This document shows positions 19,338 through 33,845 of a stretch of 46,113 bases of DNA, in pieces. The translations under genes and the position numbers were made by a program. The notes below the pieces were generated by a model, which was not told the DNA's origin, did no database searches, and worked only from the letters and a program-made list of their open reading frames with translations. Position 1 is the first letter of the stretch. Each line of letters begins with the position of its first letter. Location: NCBI GenBank assembly GCA_004802705.1, contig SGPL01000252.1, positions 1 to 46,113 of the forward strand, in the 5' to 3' direction. The DNA comes from Bondarzewia mesenterica. Its lineage: Eukaryota > Basidiomycota > Agaricomycetes > Russulales > Bondarzewiaceae.

Positions 19338-20823
19338 GCCGCGCCTCAACGCCCCGCCGTTTGGTCTCCCCACGCTCGACGTCGCCCTTGGCGTTATTAT
19401 ACATCCACAGACCCACGAAAGCCAGGCCGATGCCGAGGCCTTGGATAGGGTGCACGTGCTGGTTAAACCATACGAGCGCCATGCAGATAACGGCAACGCG
19501 CTTTATGAGCGACGCGATGGAGTAGGTGACGGGAGACACGGAGGCGAGGATGATGAACGCGATGATGTTCTGGGCGAAATGGACGGTGCCGTTAGCGAAG
19601 AAGTAGTACGCTACCGAATGCGGCGCATTATGTCCGTGAGAGGGATGAGAGACGTGTCCAGGCTCAGAAGCGGCCAGCAGCACGCCAAAGTCGGCATACA
19701 ACCAGATAGGGATCATGAGGAGGAACGCCATGAACGAGGAGTAGAAAAGCAGATTCAATTTGTCGAGTTTGTGATGCGAGTGTGCCTCTCCACCAGTGGG
19801 CATCACCTTCTTGAAGAAGATGTTGGAAGAGACAAAAATCAGGGCGGAGCCAAAGGCGCAGAGCAGGCCAATGGTATTCGAGGCGGAGACGTCGAACGTG
19901 CAAGCTAGCATGACGCCCAGCATTAGGGGGATTAGGGAGAAGTAGGTCTTTGCGGAGTACCGGACACCGAAGAGAAGAGCGTATGCCGCAACCGTGAACA
20001 GAGGCGAAAGAGCCTGAGAATATACGGTTGTTCATCCATATTCGAGAGCACGCATTACAGTGAGACATACCTTGATCGTATGTACGGTGCTGACGGGTAT
20101 CCGCGAAATAGCCATACTAGAGAATATATGTCCTCCAACCTGGAACAAGCCCATAGGAAATGTATCCTTCAAAATCGATCGTGTGGGCCGCCGAAGAGTT
20201 GAAAAGCGAACTAAAGGCGACATGAACAAGAGACAGTATCCAGCCACAAAGCCGAATTGAATGAAGGTGAGGGTGACGGGGTACTTGAATTGGTTCATGA
20301 TAGACTTTCCCGTATTCGATGACAGGGCAGATGAAGTGTACCAAAGGCCGCACAGGAGGATAAAGCGAAACGTCTCAGGGGATGGGAGCGGCAGCCCAGA
20401 GGAGGGAAGCGAAATGCTCGACATTGGAGAGCGGAGGCCTCGTGCAGGCCCAGCAGGAGGATTTGATGTGAGAGGGAGAATGTCTGAGGACGGTATGACC
20501 CTGTGCAAATTCTTCTTGAAATCAGCAACAAGCCCATCCTTGGCGCTGCTGATTCGTGAAGTATCCTTCCAGCCCTTATCGTCGTCGCCCTTCTTGACCA
20601 CCGTAGTATGCGAAGGCAGTACGTCTTTGCGTGCACCGGCCAGCCAGTCGCGCGCGCCTCCCCCTACGCCGTGCATTTTCAGCGTTCGAGCTGAGTGTCG
20701 TCTTTTTTGTCGTCGTAGGCACGCCATGGGTGAGTATGCTTGGGCGGAGTCGGCATGAGGAGAAGCCCAAATCGGGAGACCATTTGGAGGCATCGAAACC
20801 AGGTTTATTGAGAAAGTACGCAA
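19114..20823 (-). CDS. SLY41-like triose-phosphate/nucleotide-sugar transporter family protein, chimeric C-terminus
   Basis: Two exons, 20823-20071 and 20013-19114, joined across a 57-bp intron (phase 0), give about 550 codons. Residues from about 165 onward show the TPT/DMT fold of the fungal ER/Golgi SLY41 family: SSNTGKSIMNQFKYPVTLTF, ISRIPVSTVHTIK, then ALSPLFTVAAYALLFGVRYS, LLFYSSFMAFLLMIPIWLY, ILASVSPVTYSIASLIKRV and FVGLWMYNNAKGDVERGE. The N-terminal 150 residues are low-complexity, presumably cytosolic, and the true start is uncertain because another frame upstream (PDLGFS string, about 20790) could belong to it through an unseen intron. The natural C-terminus is lost: beyond about 19338 the frame runs some 74 codons through antisense BTB sequence. 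The transport core ends before that, so function may be kept. Confidence 0.8.
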
Positions 20824-21102
20824 AGATGGGGGAGCTGAGGATTATGTGGGCATGCAGTACTTGCCTGGACGACGAGGGACACAAGAGAGGACGACCCGAC
20901 AACGAGATCAGAGCGCCGACTTGTGCCATCTCCAGAAGTCCAGAGCCATATTAGTCGGTGGCGTCGGTCCTTTTTTCCTTTCCCGGCCATTCTCTCGATA
21001 ACGACGATCTTATCTTATCTCATCCTAGTCTTCCTGACTCGAGCTTTTGACCTCCTCTCACTCTTGTCTACACAATCTGTTTCATTTCTGTCACCGCGTA
21101 CA
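20824..21102. promoter_or_regulatory. Divergent intergenic region, transporter / PRO2
   Basis: About 280 bp separate the two divergent starts, so this interval presumably holds both promoters. Pyrimidine-rich stretches precede the PRO2 start (TTTTTTCCTTTCCCGG, CTCACTCTTGTC). No specific factor site is identified. Confidence 0.4.
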
Positions 21103-22658
21103 ATGTCTACTGAGGCCACTCCCGCTGTATCAATCGCTAAAGCTTCGAAATCTGCTTTCGAGGCTTCCCAGCTGATCGACGCGTCTGAACGCGTCCGAGC
21201 TCTTCATGAAATACGGATCGAGCTCGGGGCCAGCAAGGAGTCAATCCTCGAAGCAAATGAAGAGGACATGGACGTACGTTTCTCTGTCGCTATATTTTAT
21301 TCTCCTACATAATCCTGTCATCAGGCAGCCCAAGCCGATGTGGATGCTGGGCGCATGTCTGGCTCCCTCTTGAAAAGACTGGATCTGCGGAAAGGCGACA
21401 AGTGGGAATCGATGCTGCAAGGCATCACCGATGTCGCGAATCTTCCAGATCCCAATGGTAAAATCTCCTATGCCTCCGAGCTGGACGACAACCTCGAATT
21501 GTATCGCGTCTCATGTCCTATTGGCGTGTTACTGGTCATATTCGAGGCCAGGCCCGAAGTCGTGGTAAACATCGCTGCGTTGGCGATTAAATCTGGTGGG
21601 TAGGCCTTCATACGTCTCCATATTCGTTATGCATGCAGCTTGAAGTGCGATGATCATCAGGCAATGCGGCCATCCTCAAGGGCGGCAAAGAGTCAAATCG
21701 CACTACGCAGCTCATTTCCAAAGCCATCCAAATAGCCTTGTCCCGCACCAAAATTCCCGACACCTACATCCAGACTGTTCAATCTCGTGCAGAAGTATCT
21801 TCCCTCCTCGAGTTGAACCAGTACATCGATCTAGTGATCCCCCGGGGGAGTAATGAGCTTGTTCGTAACATCAAAAACAACACACATATCCCGGTAATGG
21901 GGCATGCTGACGGATTGTGCTCCATATACCTTGACAAATCCGCTGATCTGGAAAAAGCTGTCCGGGTTGTTGTCGATTCGAAGGTCTGCTTCCCACATAT
22001 CCGCCTCGTCTAATTAACGCCTATATTGACATCTGCGAAATAGGTCGACTACCCAGCAGCCTGTAACGCCGTCGAAACTCTCATAGTCCACGAATCCCTC
22101 CTACAAAATCTCTGGCCGGAAGTTGCAAAATCCCTCCTAGCATCCTCCGTCATCCTCCTCTGCGACACACCCTCTCTCTCCGCTCTTTCCGCTCTCTCTC
22201 CCGCCACTCCCAATATTCAAACCCACGTCCGTCCCGCCCCTCCAGACGCCTACACCACCGAACACCTCAACTTGACCCTCTCCGTCCTCACGCTCCAATC
22301 CCTCTCCGCCGCCATCCAACATATCAATGCCCATTCCTCCCACCACACCGACTGCATCGTGACCGAATCGACCGACGCCGCCAGTACGTTCACCAGGGGC
22401 GTCGATTCCGCCGGCACGTTCGTCAACGCGAGCACGCGCTTCGCCGACGGGTTTCGCTATGGCTTCGGCGCCGAGGTGGGCATCAGCACAGGGCGCATCC
22501 ACGCGCGCGGGCCGGTTGGGCTGGACGGGCTGGTCACGTACAAGTATGTGCTGCGGGGCAAGGGGGACAAGGGGCATGTGGTCGGGGAATTTGGGAGCGG
22601 TGAAGGGAAGAAGAGGTACAAGCACACGCCCATACATGCCACCTCCCTTCCATTCTGA
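21103..22658 (+). CDS. PRO2: Gamma-glutamyl phosphate reductase (proline biosynthesis)
   Basis: Exons 21103-21273, 21325-21595, 21661-21983 and 22044-22658 join in phase to 459 codons, about the length of yeast Pro2. The enzyme reduces gamma-glutamyl phosphate with NADPH to glutamate-5-semialdehyde, the second step of proline synthesis, in the cytosol. Recognisable ProA blocks are SCPIGVLLVIFEARPEV, GNAAILKGGKES, LVIPRGSNELVR, IPVMGHADGLCS and VDYPAACNAVETL. The aldehyde-dehydrogenase-type nucleophile is Cys262 in the last of these. The C-terminal blocks THTPIHATSLPF and AEVGISTGRIHARGPVGLD-like strings are typical. The start is the first ATG of the open frame, 15 nt after TTTCTGTCACCG. It is divergent to the transporter gene. 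Confidence 0.95.
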
Positions 22659-22840
22659 AACTTGTCCGCCACGACGTTGGGTAGGGCGAAGTGTATTGAC
22701 GGTCTGTACGCGTGTAACCTTGTAGCACAGGTATATCAGAAGTAGAAGTTTGTGATGCAAGACTAAGGATACAAATGGAGTACGAGTATCGATACCACAA
22801 CAAAAGTATCAATGACAAAAGAGCGGGAGATAGGATGGGA
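22659..22840. other. Convergent 3' region between PRO2 and NASP-like gene
   Basis: A 182-bp interval between two stop codons facing each other. It must contain both polyadenylation regions; no canonical AATAAA is obvious. Confidence 0.4.
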
Positions 22841-24430
22841 TCATGGGTCCATAGCGTCCGCTACGCGAGCTTTTTTCTCTGCAGGAGAGTTGCTCCCATC
22901 ATATTCCGCCTTTCGCTTCTCGGCGCCGCCAGCGTCGACCGTTTTCTTCTTTTTCTTGACCATAGTCGTCAGGTCATGGACGGGTAGTTGTTGAATCCCT
23001 GCAGATGATGTTGCAGCACCCAACTCCTTGTCCAGCGCGCGCGCAGCCAACTCCGGCGCGGACGCGTGAGAGTCGTTCGGCGACGTTCTTAGCTCGTCAA
23101 CCTGCAACCAAGACAAGTTTCAGATCTGTTACCGGAACGAGCAGACGCTGAGCATATGAACCGACCTTCAGCGCCAGATCCTCCTTCAAGTCTGTCAGCT
23201 CCTTCACCTCCGCCTCGATCTGCGTGCGATTGAGATTTTGCACCATGTCGTCTCTCACCAGCCGAGCGCCCGTCGCCTTGTTCTTGCCCTTCGCACCCGC
23301 CTCGACCTCCTCCACCGGCTTCAGCGTGCCGTCCAACCCTGCCTTCAGCTCAGTGAGACGCGCCTCGACACTTTCAAGTGCCTTCTGCGCGTGCATGATC
23401 GCATCACCAAGCCTCCCCGCGGTGAGGTCGAGTACCATGCTCAGCTTATAATGTGCTTCCGCAATCTGGCGCGAAGAGAGAGGCAGGAGGTCGGTTTTGA
23501 GGGTCAGGCCGGCAGAGTAGTCCGTGATGGCTTGATCGAATTTCTCTACAAGACAGCACGACCGTGATTAGCGACAGAATTGGTAAAGTAAAGAACAACA
23601 TACCTGTCTCCGAAGATACATCTCCAAGTGTTATGAAAGTATCAGCCAACTTCAGCCTGACTTCGTCGTCCTCATTCTGCTGCTTCTCGTATATTGCCCT
23701 CGCAAGATCCAGTACATCCCATGCAGCGTTAAAATCGTCTTCGAGTTCTGCATCTACATCGCCTTCTTCCCCATCCTCATTTTCTTCTTCCGCGGCCGCT
23801 TTTGAAGCCTCCGCGAAGAGATCCACGGCTGCATCTTCCCCATCCTCCGCATCGCCCGAGAACGACAGAAGCGCGCCTCTCTTCGCAGCCGCTTCTTCCT
23901 CTGGATGTTCAGCGACCATAATACCTCGTAAGTGACAACCAAACGGAAAAAGGCGGCACCAAGGCCATACATGCCACACACCTTTAACCCCCTCCAGCGT
24001 TTCGTCCGTCTGCTCCTTCCCCAGCACCGAGCTCTGCGCAATGGCGTTCTCCAACAGTGCCTTCCCATACGACAAGTACAAATCAGCCATCTCCGGCGCA
24101 CGTTCCTCGTGCGTCATGGACCTGCAACACACCAGGCCACACACGCCCGCGTCCAACGTCAGTTTCGAATGCGTGAGTTCGCGATAGACCCTACGCACAT
24201 TAGTTCCAGTGCCGTCGCATAGTGGTCCACTGCCTGTTCGTATTTCTTGAGCGCGAACGCGCGTTTCGCGTGGTCGATGGCACTCTCAACGGTCATCTCC
24301 CCCGTCACGGTTGCAGGCGCGTCAGCGACAACGGCCTGTAGGGGAGCATCACTCTGTATCTGTGCGCTGATGATTTGATGTTGTATCAGTATTGATAGCA
24401 GAATGTATGTAGATAGGCTCACTCTGTCAT
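22841..24430 (-). CDS. NASP/Sim3-type SHNi-TPR histone chaperone
   Basis: Six exons, 24430-24423 (only 8 nt), 24366-24199, 24121-23982, 23924-23604, 23545-23166 and 23101-22841, total 425 codons with all phases consistent. TPR 1 holds AIDHAKRAFALKKYEQAVDH (about residues 26-45), followed by MADLYLSYGKALLENAI. A long acidic insert (GDAEDGED to EEENEDGEEGDVDAELEDDF) interrupts the TPR array, as in NASP/Hif1/Sim3. The SHNi-TPR helix pair AWDVLDLARAIYEKQ, then LADTFITLGDVSSE and IAEAHYKLSMVLDL follows. The C-terminus has a basic nuclear signal (KKKKK, EKRK, EKKARV). The family binds H3-H4 and delivers them, including CENP-A in fission yeast, to chromatin. Confidence 0.9.
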
Positions 24431-24985
24431 ACTATCGAATTGAGGTGGGACGAATGGTGATGGTCGCGTTCAAAGTGCTGAGAAAGTCATGTGGTTCGGT
24501 TCGACGCGTCAAAACGCGTCAATAAACTCAGACCGGCAATTCGCGCGAGCTGACTGCCAGTGTCAACGTCCTTGAATCCAGCCGGCACCACTGAGCTGCA
24601 AACCGCACAAGTGTTTGCAGCTAGCTTCAACGCATTGGGATTGAAGAGTCTAGAAAGCATCAATTCCATTGAAGATGTATTATGACCTAAGTTCGTAGCC
24701 CGATAGAAAATGAAAAGGAAGATTAAATAAACTACACGATGCCGAAAATAAGCGGGATGACCACAATCACATACTAGTGATTATCATCACCAAGTGAGTC
24801 GAGAAATAGTCTCATACAAAGACCCCACGCGTTCGGGGGGGGGGGCTCGGTCGAACCTAAGTCGAGAAAGAGATAAAAAGAGTGATGCATGATGGAAGAT
24901 AAGGATTTCTTTATCGAACGAAAGAAAGTGCGACAAAGATCACCAAAAAAAACAATCAAAAGCAGTGAGGCAGGCATAAGAGGCG
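24431..24985. other. Intergenic region between two minus-strand genes
   Basis: This interval holds the NASP-like promoter on the right-hand end of that gene and the 3' untranslated region of the ANTH gene. It contains an 11-base G homopolymer at 24835-24845, which is hard to sequence and may vary in length. No ORF of note. Confidence 0.4.
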
Positions 24986-27900
24986 CTAGATCAACGATGA
25001 CATCCCATTTTGCTGCTGCTTCGACGGGTCCTGACCCGCACCGAGCCCAAAACCGGACCCAAAGGTTCTTGCCGCATTGCCTGATCCAAAACTTGCCCCA
25101 GCGCCCTGACCAGTGCTAGCCCCGAACAAGCTCGCCCCCATCCCCGTACCAGTAGGCACGCCTGTATTCTGCGCGAACAGCGACGCGCCCATTCCCGACC
25201 CTATCATTCCTCCACCAAACGTGGGCGAAGAGCTCGATCCCGTCAATCCGCTACCAAGTGGGCCAGCACCCATCCCTGTTCCTGATCCAATCATTGTAGC
25301 ACGGAACGGATTCGCAGCCCCAGCACCCGTCAATTGTGGGCGCAGTCCAACTCCGACTGTTGATCCTGTTCCTGCATTACTTCCGAACGGCGTCAAACCT
25401 CCCGTGGCGCCCGTTGGCTGACTGCCCAAATATTGCATCCCCGTTGGCTGTGACCGAAACGTCACACCAGGGGACGTGGTTGAATTAGTGTTCAGGGTCG
25501 GCGACGGTTGACCTGTTGGCGTGCCGGGCGAAGACTGTGGAATAGGGGGTAGTGATTCCAATAACGAAGCGCCGAATGATGATGATGGCTTGAAAGCTTT
25601 GATGCCGCTGAAACCCGTTGTTTGTGGCTTTAATGGTGCAGTGAAGGTTATCGACGGCGATACGCTAGCATTGTTGGACGTAGCGCCTGTTGGCTGAGTA
25701 GAGAGAGATGTGAACACCGAGTCGGAGAATGTCGAACTGGTCGTCGATGTCGTCTGGCCTGGAACTGCAGATGGATTGAAGTTGGGCAACCAGGGGATAG
25801 ACGATTTGTTGTCTTCTGTCTTTGGGCTACCGCTTCCATTCATGGAGAACGAAGAAGCAACGTTCGCCATGTTGGAACCCTGCTGCGGTGCGGAAGACGA
25901 ACCTGCCAAAGCGGAGAACGCGCTCAACCCGTTCACTCCAGTCTGTTGCGGCTGCTGAGGTTGGGACTGCGGCTGCTGAGTAAAGTTGGAGTTTGCACCC
26001 ATCGCGAGCTCCATGAGTGTTGGCGGCTTAGGAACCGGAGGCGGGGGCTGGACTGGCATACCGAACGGATTGCGTGAACCTGTCTGGTGTGTCTTGATTG
26101 GCTGAGGTGGCGGTGATGCCGGTTTGTTGGAGAAATTCATTGATGTGATCGGTGTAGAAGCAGGGCGCGCTGGAACGGGGTTGTTGGAGGCCATGGACGC
26201 TGCAAAGGGTGAAGACGAAGCGAATGAGGGATGTGGCTGAGACGTATTGAAAGAGGGCAGAGCTGTGCTGAACGACTGTTGAGTGACTGGGGCAGAAGGA
26301 AAACTTGCCGCAGGTGAGCTCTGTGTCGGATGATGTGTCGGGAAAGGATTGGTGCTGCCAGTCGGGTGAAGCTGCGCTTGGGCAAGACCGGGTTGAGTGA
26401 ATGGCGACGTGCTGGTCATCTGCGGCATCAGGACACTTTGACGGAATGGATTGACGCCAGTAGCCTGAGGCTGGAGAAAGCCCGTGGGCTGCGTTTGAAG
26501 GAAGGGAGACTGCTGGGACTGTTGAAAAGAGGGCATGGCAGTAAATTGCGACTGAATAAAGCCTGTCGGTTGGGCTTGCATAGGAGATTGCGCAAAAGGC
26601 TGAGAGGGAAAACCAGTGGTCATCTGCCGTTGAACAAAGGGATTATGTGCGGCCTGTTGCTGGAAATAGATCCCCGTTGGGCTGCGGTGACAAAACTTCT
26701 TAGTATGACCAAACAATCAATGATTTCATACATATTACTAACCTTCCAGTCTGTGGGTTGAACATGCTTTGCTGTTCTTCCTGAATTGCAGAGAAAAAAT
26801 CGGACATAGCTTGACTGGACTCTGCCTTCGGAGGTTCTGTTGAAGATGAACCCGCGGAGGATGACTCCGTGGGTTTTGCCGACTCCGCTGAAGCGATCTA
26901 TTGGCGTCGGTCAAAAAGAAATTATAGATGAACGCACAATTCGTGGCAGGTGAGGTCGCTGCTTTCCCATTCTTGAGATTTCTCTCAGCAGCATCCTTGT
27001 TTGTCTTATACTCAATCCGGTTTTGCTCAAAATTAGGGTCATTCAAATACTCCTCAAGGGCTCCGACGAGCGACACCGGTGCCTTGGTGACCGTTAGTTG
27101 CGGCCTGAATCAGGTGAAAGAACAGGACGCACGTGCTTGAGATTCGGAATAGGAACATGCAGGATGTTTTGTAATTTCTTCGCCACACCCAGATACTCCA
27201 CAACTTGCTCGGTCTGCTTGCAAAAATGTCGGTAGATGGCGAGTGCTTGTTCCGCATCGACGTGGGACATTTCAAAATAGTGCTCTAAAAATATCATAAG
27301 ATGGTCAGTTGATGCATAGAAAGACGGTGGGTAAGACGTGCCCAAAACATTGATGACGCCTTCGTTTCCGGCTTGGAAAAGAATGAGAAGATCCTTCACC
27401 AACATTCGAAGTGACGTGACCGTCAATTCGTCTTCCAGGTTGTCAAGGTAGAACTATGCGACCAATATGCGTCTCGGTCTTGACTGATTTGATGAGCAAG
27501 CGAAGACAACGCACCCGACAGTCAACCAGCGCATCGATCATCTTTTGTACCACCTTCGTTTCCCTCAACAAACCCTTCTCTACTGTCATCACCCTCAGCT
27601 TCCTTCCCATGATCGTCTTGCTGCGCACAGGACCTTTCGAAGCGGACGGTTCAGATTTCGCACGATTGCGAGCATCTTCTTCAAGAGACATGGACAAGCG
27701 GGCGTCACGATTGCTCTCAGACTGTACATGGATGGCATCGTGCTTCAAATCGCGGTATGCACGGATGCGAGCATTCAGGTAGTTGGCGTAGTTCTGCAAG
27801 TTTTCGGGAGGGCTATAGCCTGCGGGCATGATTTGGTAGTGTGATGCCAGGAATTGCGGGTGTCATCGCATTGTAAGTAAACATGAACTTCGACTCATCA

Positions 27901-28339
27901 TGCTTTTCACGCACCTTCCCATTGACCTCCAGAGACATTCTTTAATCTCAGTACATCTGATGAGGACAGGTACGCGAGGACCTTATCCGTAGCCCCATTT
28001 CGTATCATCGTATGCAATACGATGAGTGCTTTGAAAACAACCTGCAGAATATGGCCAAACACGGCCCAACCATTAAGTACGGCATGTCCGGACATCAACC
28101 GCAAGGATATTGCTAGACATACGATCGCGTTGGGTTCTCGAAACCGGGGGGAAAGTGCCTTGCAAACGTCGTGAACAGCTCCATCATCTGACCAAGTCGC
28201 GGCAATAATTGGGTCCAGATACTGGCATAGGCATAGTTAGAACCGAGGAGTCAATAAGATAGAAAACTCCTACCTTAGACTTTGGGGGATTCGGCTTAGG
28301 TTTACAGGCGTTCTTGACGACCTTGTCGAAGCTGGACAT
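24986..28339 (-). CDS. AP180/CALM-type ANTH-domain clathrin adaptor
   Basis: Nine exons, 28339-28274, 28221-28123, 28041-27915, 27819-27515, 27453-27342, 27284-27133, 27082-26938, 26887-26743 and 26681-24986, give 948 codons in phase. The ANTH domain starts at residue 4 (FDKVVKNACKPKPNPPKSKY); its Lys/Lys-x-Lys-Tyr cluster resembles the phosphoinositide-binding motif. It continues through VVFKALIVLHTMIRNG, DVLRLKNVSGG, YANYLNARIRAYRDLK and EHYFEMSHVDAEQALAIYR. After SDFFSAIQEEQQSMFNPQTG comes a 560-residue Gln/Pro/Gly/Ser-rich tail with five NPF motifs (binding EH-domain proteins such as Ede1) and many QPTGF/QTGV repeats. Yeast Yap1801/1802 link cargo and clathrin at the plasma membrane. The intron at 27341-27285 is GC-AG, 57 bp and stop-free. 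Confidence 0.92.
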
Positions 28340-28901
28340 CGTGCTGGTCGTCACTGGTACAGATTCTGTTCCGAGCCCGGCTTTGCAAGGGATTACACGA
28401 TTTGAAACTCCGACACGGCGACGGTAACGAATGTCCGGAGCCCAGCGCGCAGTCGACCTCGTCACAAAAACTCTTCCAGTACCATCACTGTTCCAACTCG
28501 TACTAAAAAGACTCTCTGGAATAGCTGCAAGGTTTCGGCGACGCAGGAGCTTTTTTGTTTGCCAAAATTGGATGAACTTTAGACTTGCTTGCCTTCCAAA
28601 GTGTTCTGAAGCCATTCGGGTGACCTTTCCGACGAAAAACTCGCGGCGCCCGTAATTGCCAGTAACTTTCTAGTCATTCGACGTCTTCACTCCGGACTTC
28701 ATTAACATTTTTGTGAGTTTGCTTCGCCGCATCTATGGGTGTACATGGACTATTTGGTTCGAAGGAGAAGCTGAGCTTCTTCCTGCCAGTCAAAGGGCAG
28801 ATAGCTCGACACACGCACCATATAATTTTCTAATTCAGGAACTTCGCCTTAAGTTACTGGTCAGACGTTGCACTGGCTAGCACTGGCTGCGCCTGGCGAA
28901 C
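28340..28901. promoter_or_regulatory. Divergent promoter region, ANTH adaptor / GH47
   Basis: A 560-bp interval separates the two divergent start codons and presumably carries both promoters and 5' leaders. No ORF or recognised control site is seen. Confidence 0.4.
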
Positions 28902-31351
<2,450 letters not shown>

Positions 31352-31638
31352 AACAAGGCGCGACATCCTACATTTCCAGAACACTATTACCATTCAGATT
31401 TATTGCATCACTTTGGACTGTACTTAGTGCAAATGATTCGGAGTACCATCGTTATACCGTCATGCGGCCCTGAGTTATATGAATCCCATTGAGATAGAAA
31501 AGATGTCAGTCGGATAATTTAGTGATTAAAGCTGATAGAGTAAACATGATGGTTCTACAAGATTCACCCTGCGTCTGACCGCACTGTANCCGTCAAAAAT
31601 TCTTTCTCTACTCCTACACATCGCATGCCACCATATAT
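31352..31638. other. Convergent 3' region between GH47 and P450
   Basis: About 290 bp between two facing stop codons. It holds the 3' ends of both transcripts; no gene seen. Confidence 0.4.
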
Positions 31639-33845
31639 TCAAACGCCAGGTGCTGCAGAAAGGGGAGAGTTCTGAAGTATAGCCTTGGCGCCTTCACGGG
31701 GTGTGANGTCCACCGCGAACTCGCTCGGTGTGCTACAATCAAACAGCCTGTCAGTGCCTTGCCAGTGATGAGACAAGATAATTGGTGACTTGCCGGAAGA
31801 TGGCGTTGTCGAAAGTAACTACCGGTTCGATAGGCCTGCCATTGTTATCGACTGGTTTCTTTATATCGAGCGTAGCGAGCATGGATGCGACCAAGAACCA
31901 GACAGACGATGTACCAAGGTGCAGGCCTGGNCAGCGTCTATGGATGCCGCGAATCAACATACGGCTAAGTAAGAATCGATTGGGAAGGCAAACCTGCGAC
32001 CAAAGCCAAAGATAAATTGATGGGGATCTGCCTGCTTGGTGCTGACATTGCCTTGACCCTTTTCTATGAACCGCTCGGGATCGAATTTATCAGGATTTGG
32101 ATAAATGTTCTCATTGCGAACGATGTTCCACACGTTCGCGAAGATCTATGACAGGCATAGTCAGCATGGGTATCTTCTGGAACAAGCTACCAGAAGCAGG
32201 CGATGTCTTAAATTGCTTACGATTGATCCTTTGGGCAAGTGCATACCCTTATACTCATCATCCTCGAGTAGNCAATGGGGAAGGGCTAAGAAACAGATAT
32301 CTTTGTCAGATGGGGCATCTCGGCGTTCGGCTGGGAATATTATGGCATGATAGTACTTACAGAGCGGGACTGGCGCTGCCCAGCGCACGGCCTCTTCATA
32401 AACGGCATACGTATATGGTAGCCGCTCACGATCATCACCTGTCGGCAGCTTGCCGCCGAGCACGGTATCAAGCTCAGCCTGNGCCTTCCGTTGAATTTCG
32501 GGATGATTCATCATTGCTATCAGGAAGTGTGCAATGATNACATAGGTCTGAAGGNATTCGTGAGAAATGCGTAANTTGACAGAGACAGCAGGCACTACTT
32601 ACTGTGTCCAAGCTTGCGCTGTACATAGAATTCGCCGAATCCTTGATATCCGTCTCGTCTTGTTCAGTGAGAGTTGAGCCCCTCTGGGNGATGAGCTCTG
32701 AGCAAAATGATGGCGCAGCCTTTCCAACCCTCTGCATGTAACAAAGACGATCAGAAATCGAAAGGTGGCTGGACGGAAAATGTATACCATATTATCTTTC
32801 AATAGCTCCCACGGCTTCTCACGAAGATCGTCGAAAGTCTTCTTCCATAAATTGGCTTTGCGCTTGAAGCCTGCACCTGGAAACCATTCAGGAAGGTACT
32901 TCACTGTATAGAACATTGTCAATCAACTGTGCGTGCCTCTCATCAGGAAGCATGAGATAACACGTACAAAATGGCATCATATCGACGGCCCATACACCTC
33001 CGCCAGCCAATACTTCGTTTGCCAGCAACTTCGCAGCCTTTTCCTCCAGCTCCAAGAAATNCATGCTTCCGTCATCATCTCTGAGCTCGATTCCATATAC
33101 GATGCGTGTGATGACTCCCACTGCATATCGCCTGATATTCGCAAAGGGATCTGCACCCTGTACAAACCGTTCAATCATGCCGCGAGCTTCAGCCTCCATC
33201 AAAGGACGTTGCTGAGAAGCATTGGAGGGATTCAACGTGTGTGACATGAGACGACGCTGGCGTCTTGCTCTGTCGCCGTAGCTAGTGAAGATAGCCTGTT
33301 TGTTTTGAAATCGTCAAGACGTCAGGAATAAAAGTGTATGATTGGTTGGGAAAAGAAAATACCATATTACCACAGCCGCAACTGGGCGAAGACAAAAAGA
33401 CAAACAGTGAGCAAATCAATCAGCGAGAGGAAGGGAGAAAGGGGACGCACAGATCGCCCGCCATGATCAGACGTGGCTTGTCAGCATAGATAGCAGCACG
33501 TTTTTCCATGAGGTCGTTGATGACCTCAACGGAGTTCAGAAAGATAATGCCCTTCCCGAAAAGGTGGGTGTATACGATGTCACCTGAAATTTTGAAATCG
33601 GTCAGCCTCCTTATACTAGACAGTGATGCGAGGAAGTGCTGAGGGAACAGACCATATTGCTGACTCCACGTCCGCGCAGATACCCAGAGTTCCTTTGGCT
33701 TCAGATCCGTGATATTTCCGACCAGCGGCCATGGCTTTGGGCCGGGAGGGACTGCGATAGACCGCGAGTTGCGATGTCTGATAAGGAGAGAGGCAACGAC
33801 GCCTGCCACAACGAAACCTGCGAGTACAGCAGCATCTGAGGCCAT
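31639..33845 (-). CDS. Cytochrome P450 monooxygenase (fungal, membrane-anchored)
   Basis: Eleven exons, 33845-33653, 33583-33451, 33381-33363, 33295-32968, 32903-32788, 32731-32603, 32547-32361, 32285-32221, 32145-31994, 31937-31794 and 31732-31639, give 519 codons, all in phase. A heme-thiolate enzyme using NADPH-P450 reductase; substrate unknown. N-terminal anchor at residues about 6-22, then the Pro hinge PPGPKPWPLVGN. The C-helix region has SYGDRARRQRRLMSHTLNP. The I-helix acid-alcohol pair is in ASLDTT (Gly of the usual AGxDT replaced by Ser). ExxR is Glu358-Arg361 (EAVR), PERF is FDPERF, and the heme loop is FGFGRRxCPG with Cys443 encoded by TGN, so the ligand is inferred. Exon 3 is 19 nt, and the last intron starts with GC (GCAAGT). 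It resembles agaric CYP512/CYP5150-type enzymes; the subfamily is not assigned. Confidence 0.92.

Noticed and set aside
19338..19908. Plus-strand continuation of BTB copy 3 as a 337-codon protein.
   Set aside because: Beyond 19337 it is the antisense of transporter coding sequence, which is clearly the conserved strand.
28340..28615. Extension of the ANTH gene frame upstream to 28615.
   Set aside because: The ATG at 28339 gives the normal short start of ANTH proteins (MSSFDKVV); upstream residues lack similarity and probably are 5' leader.
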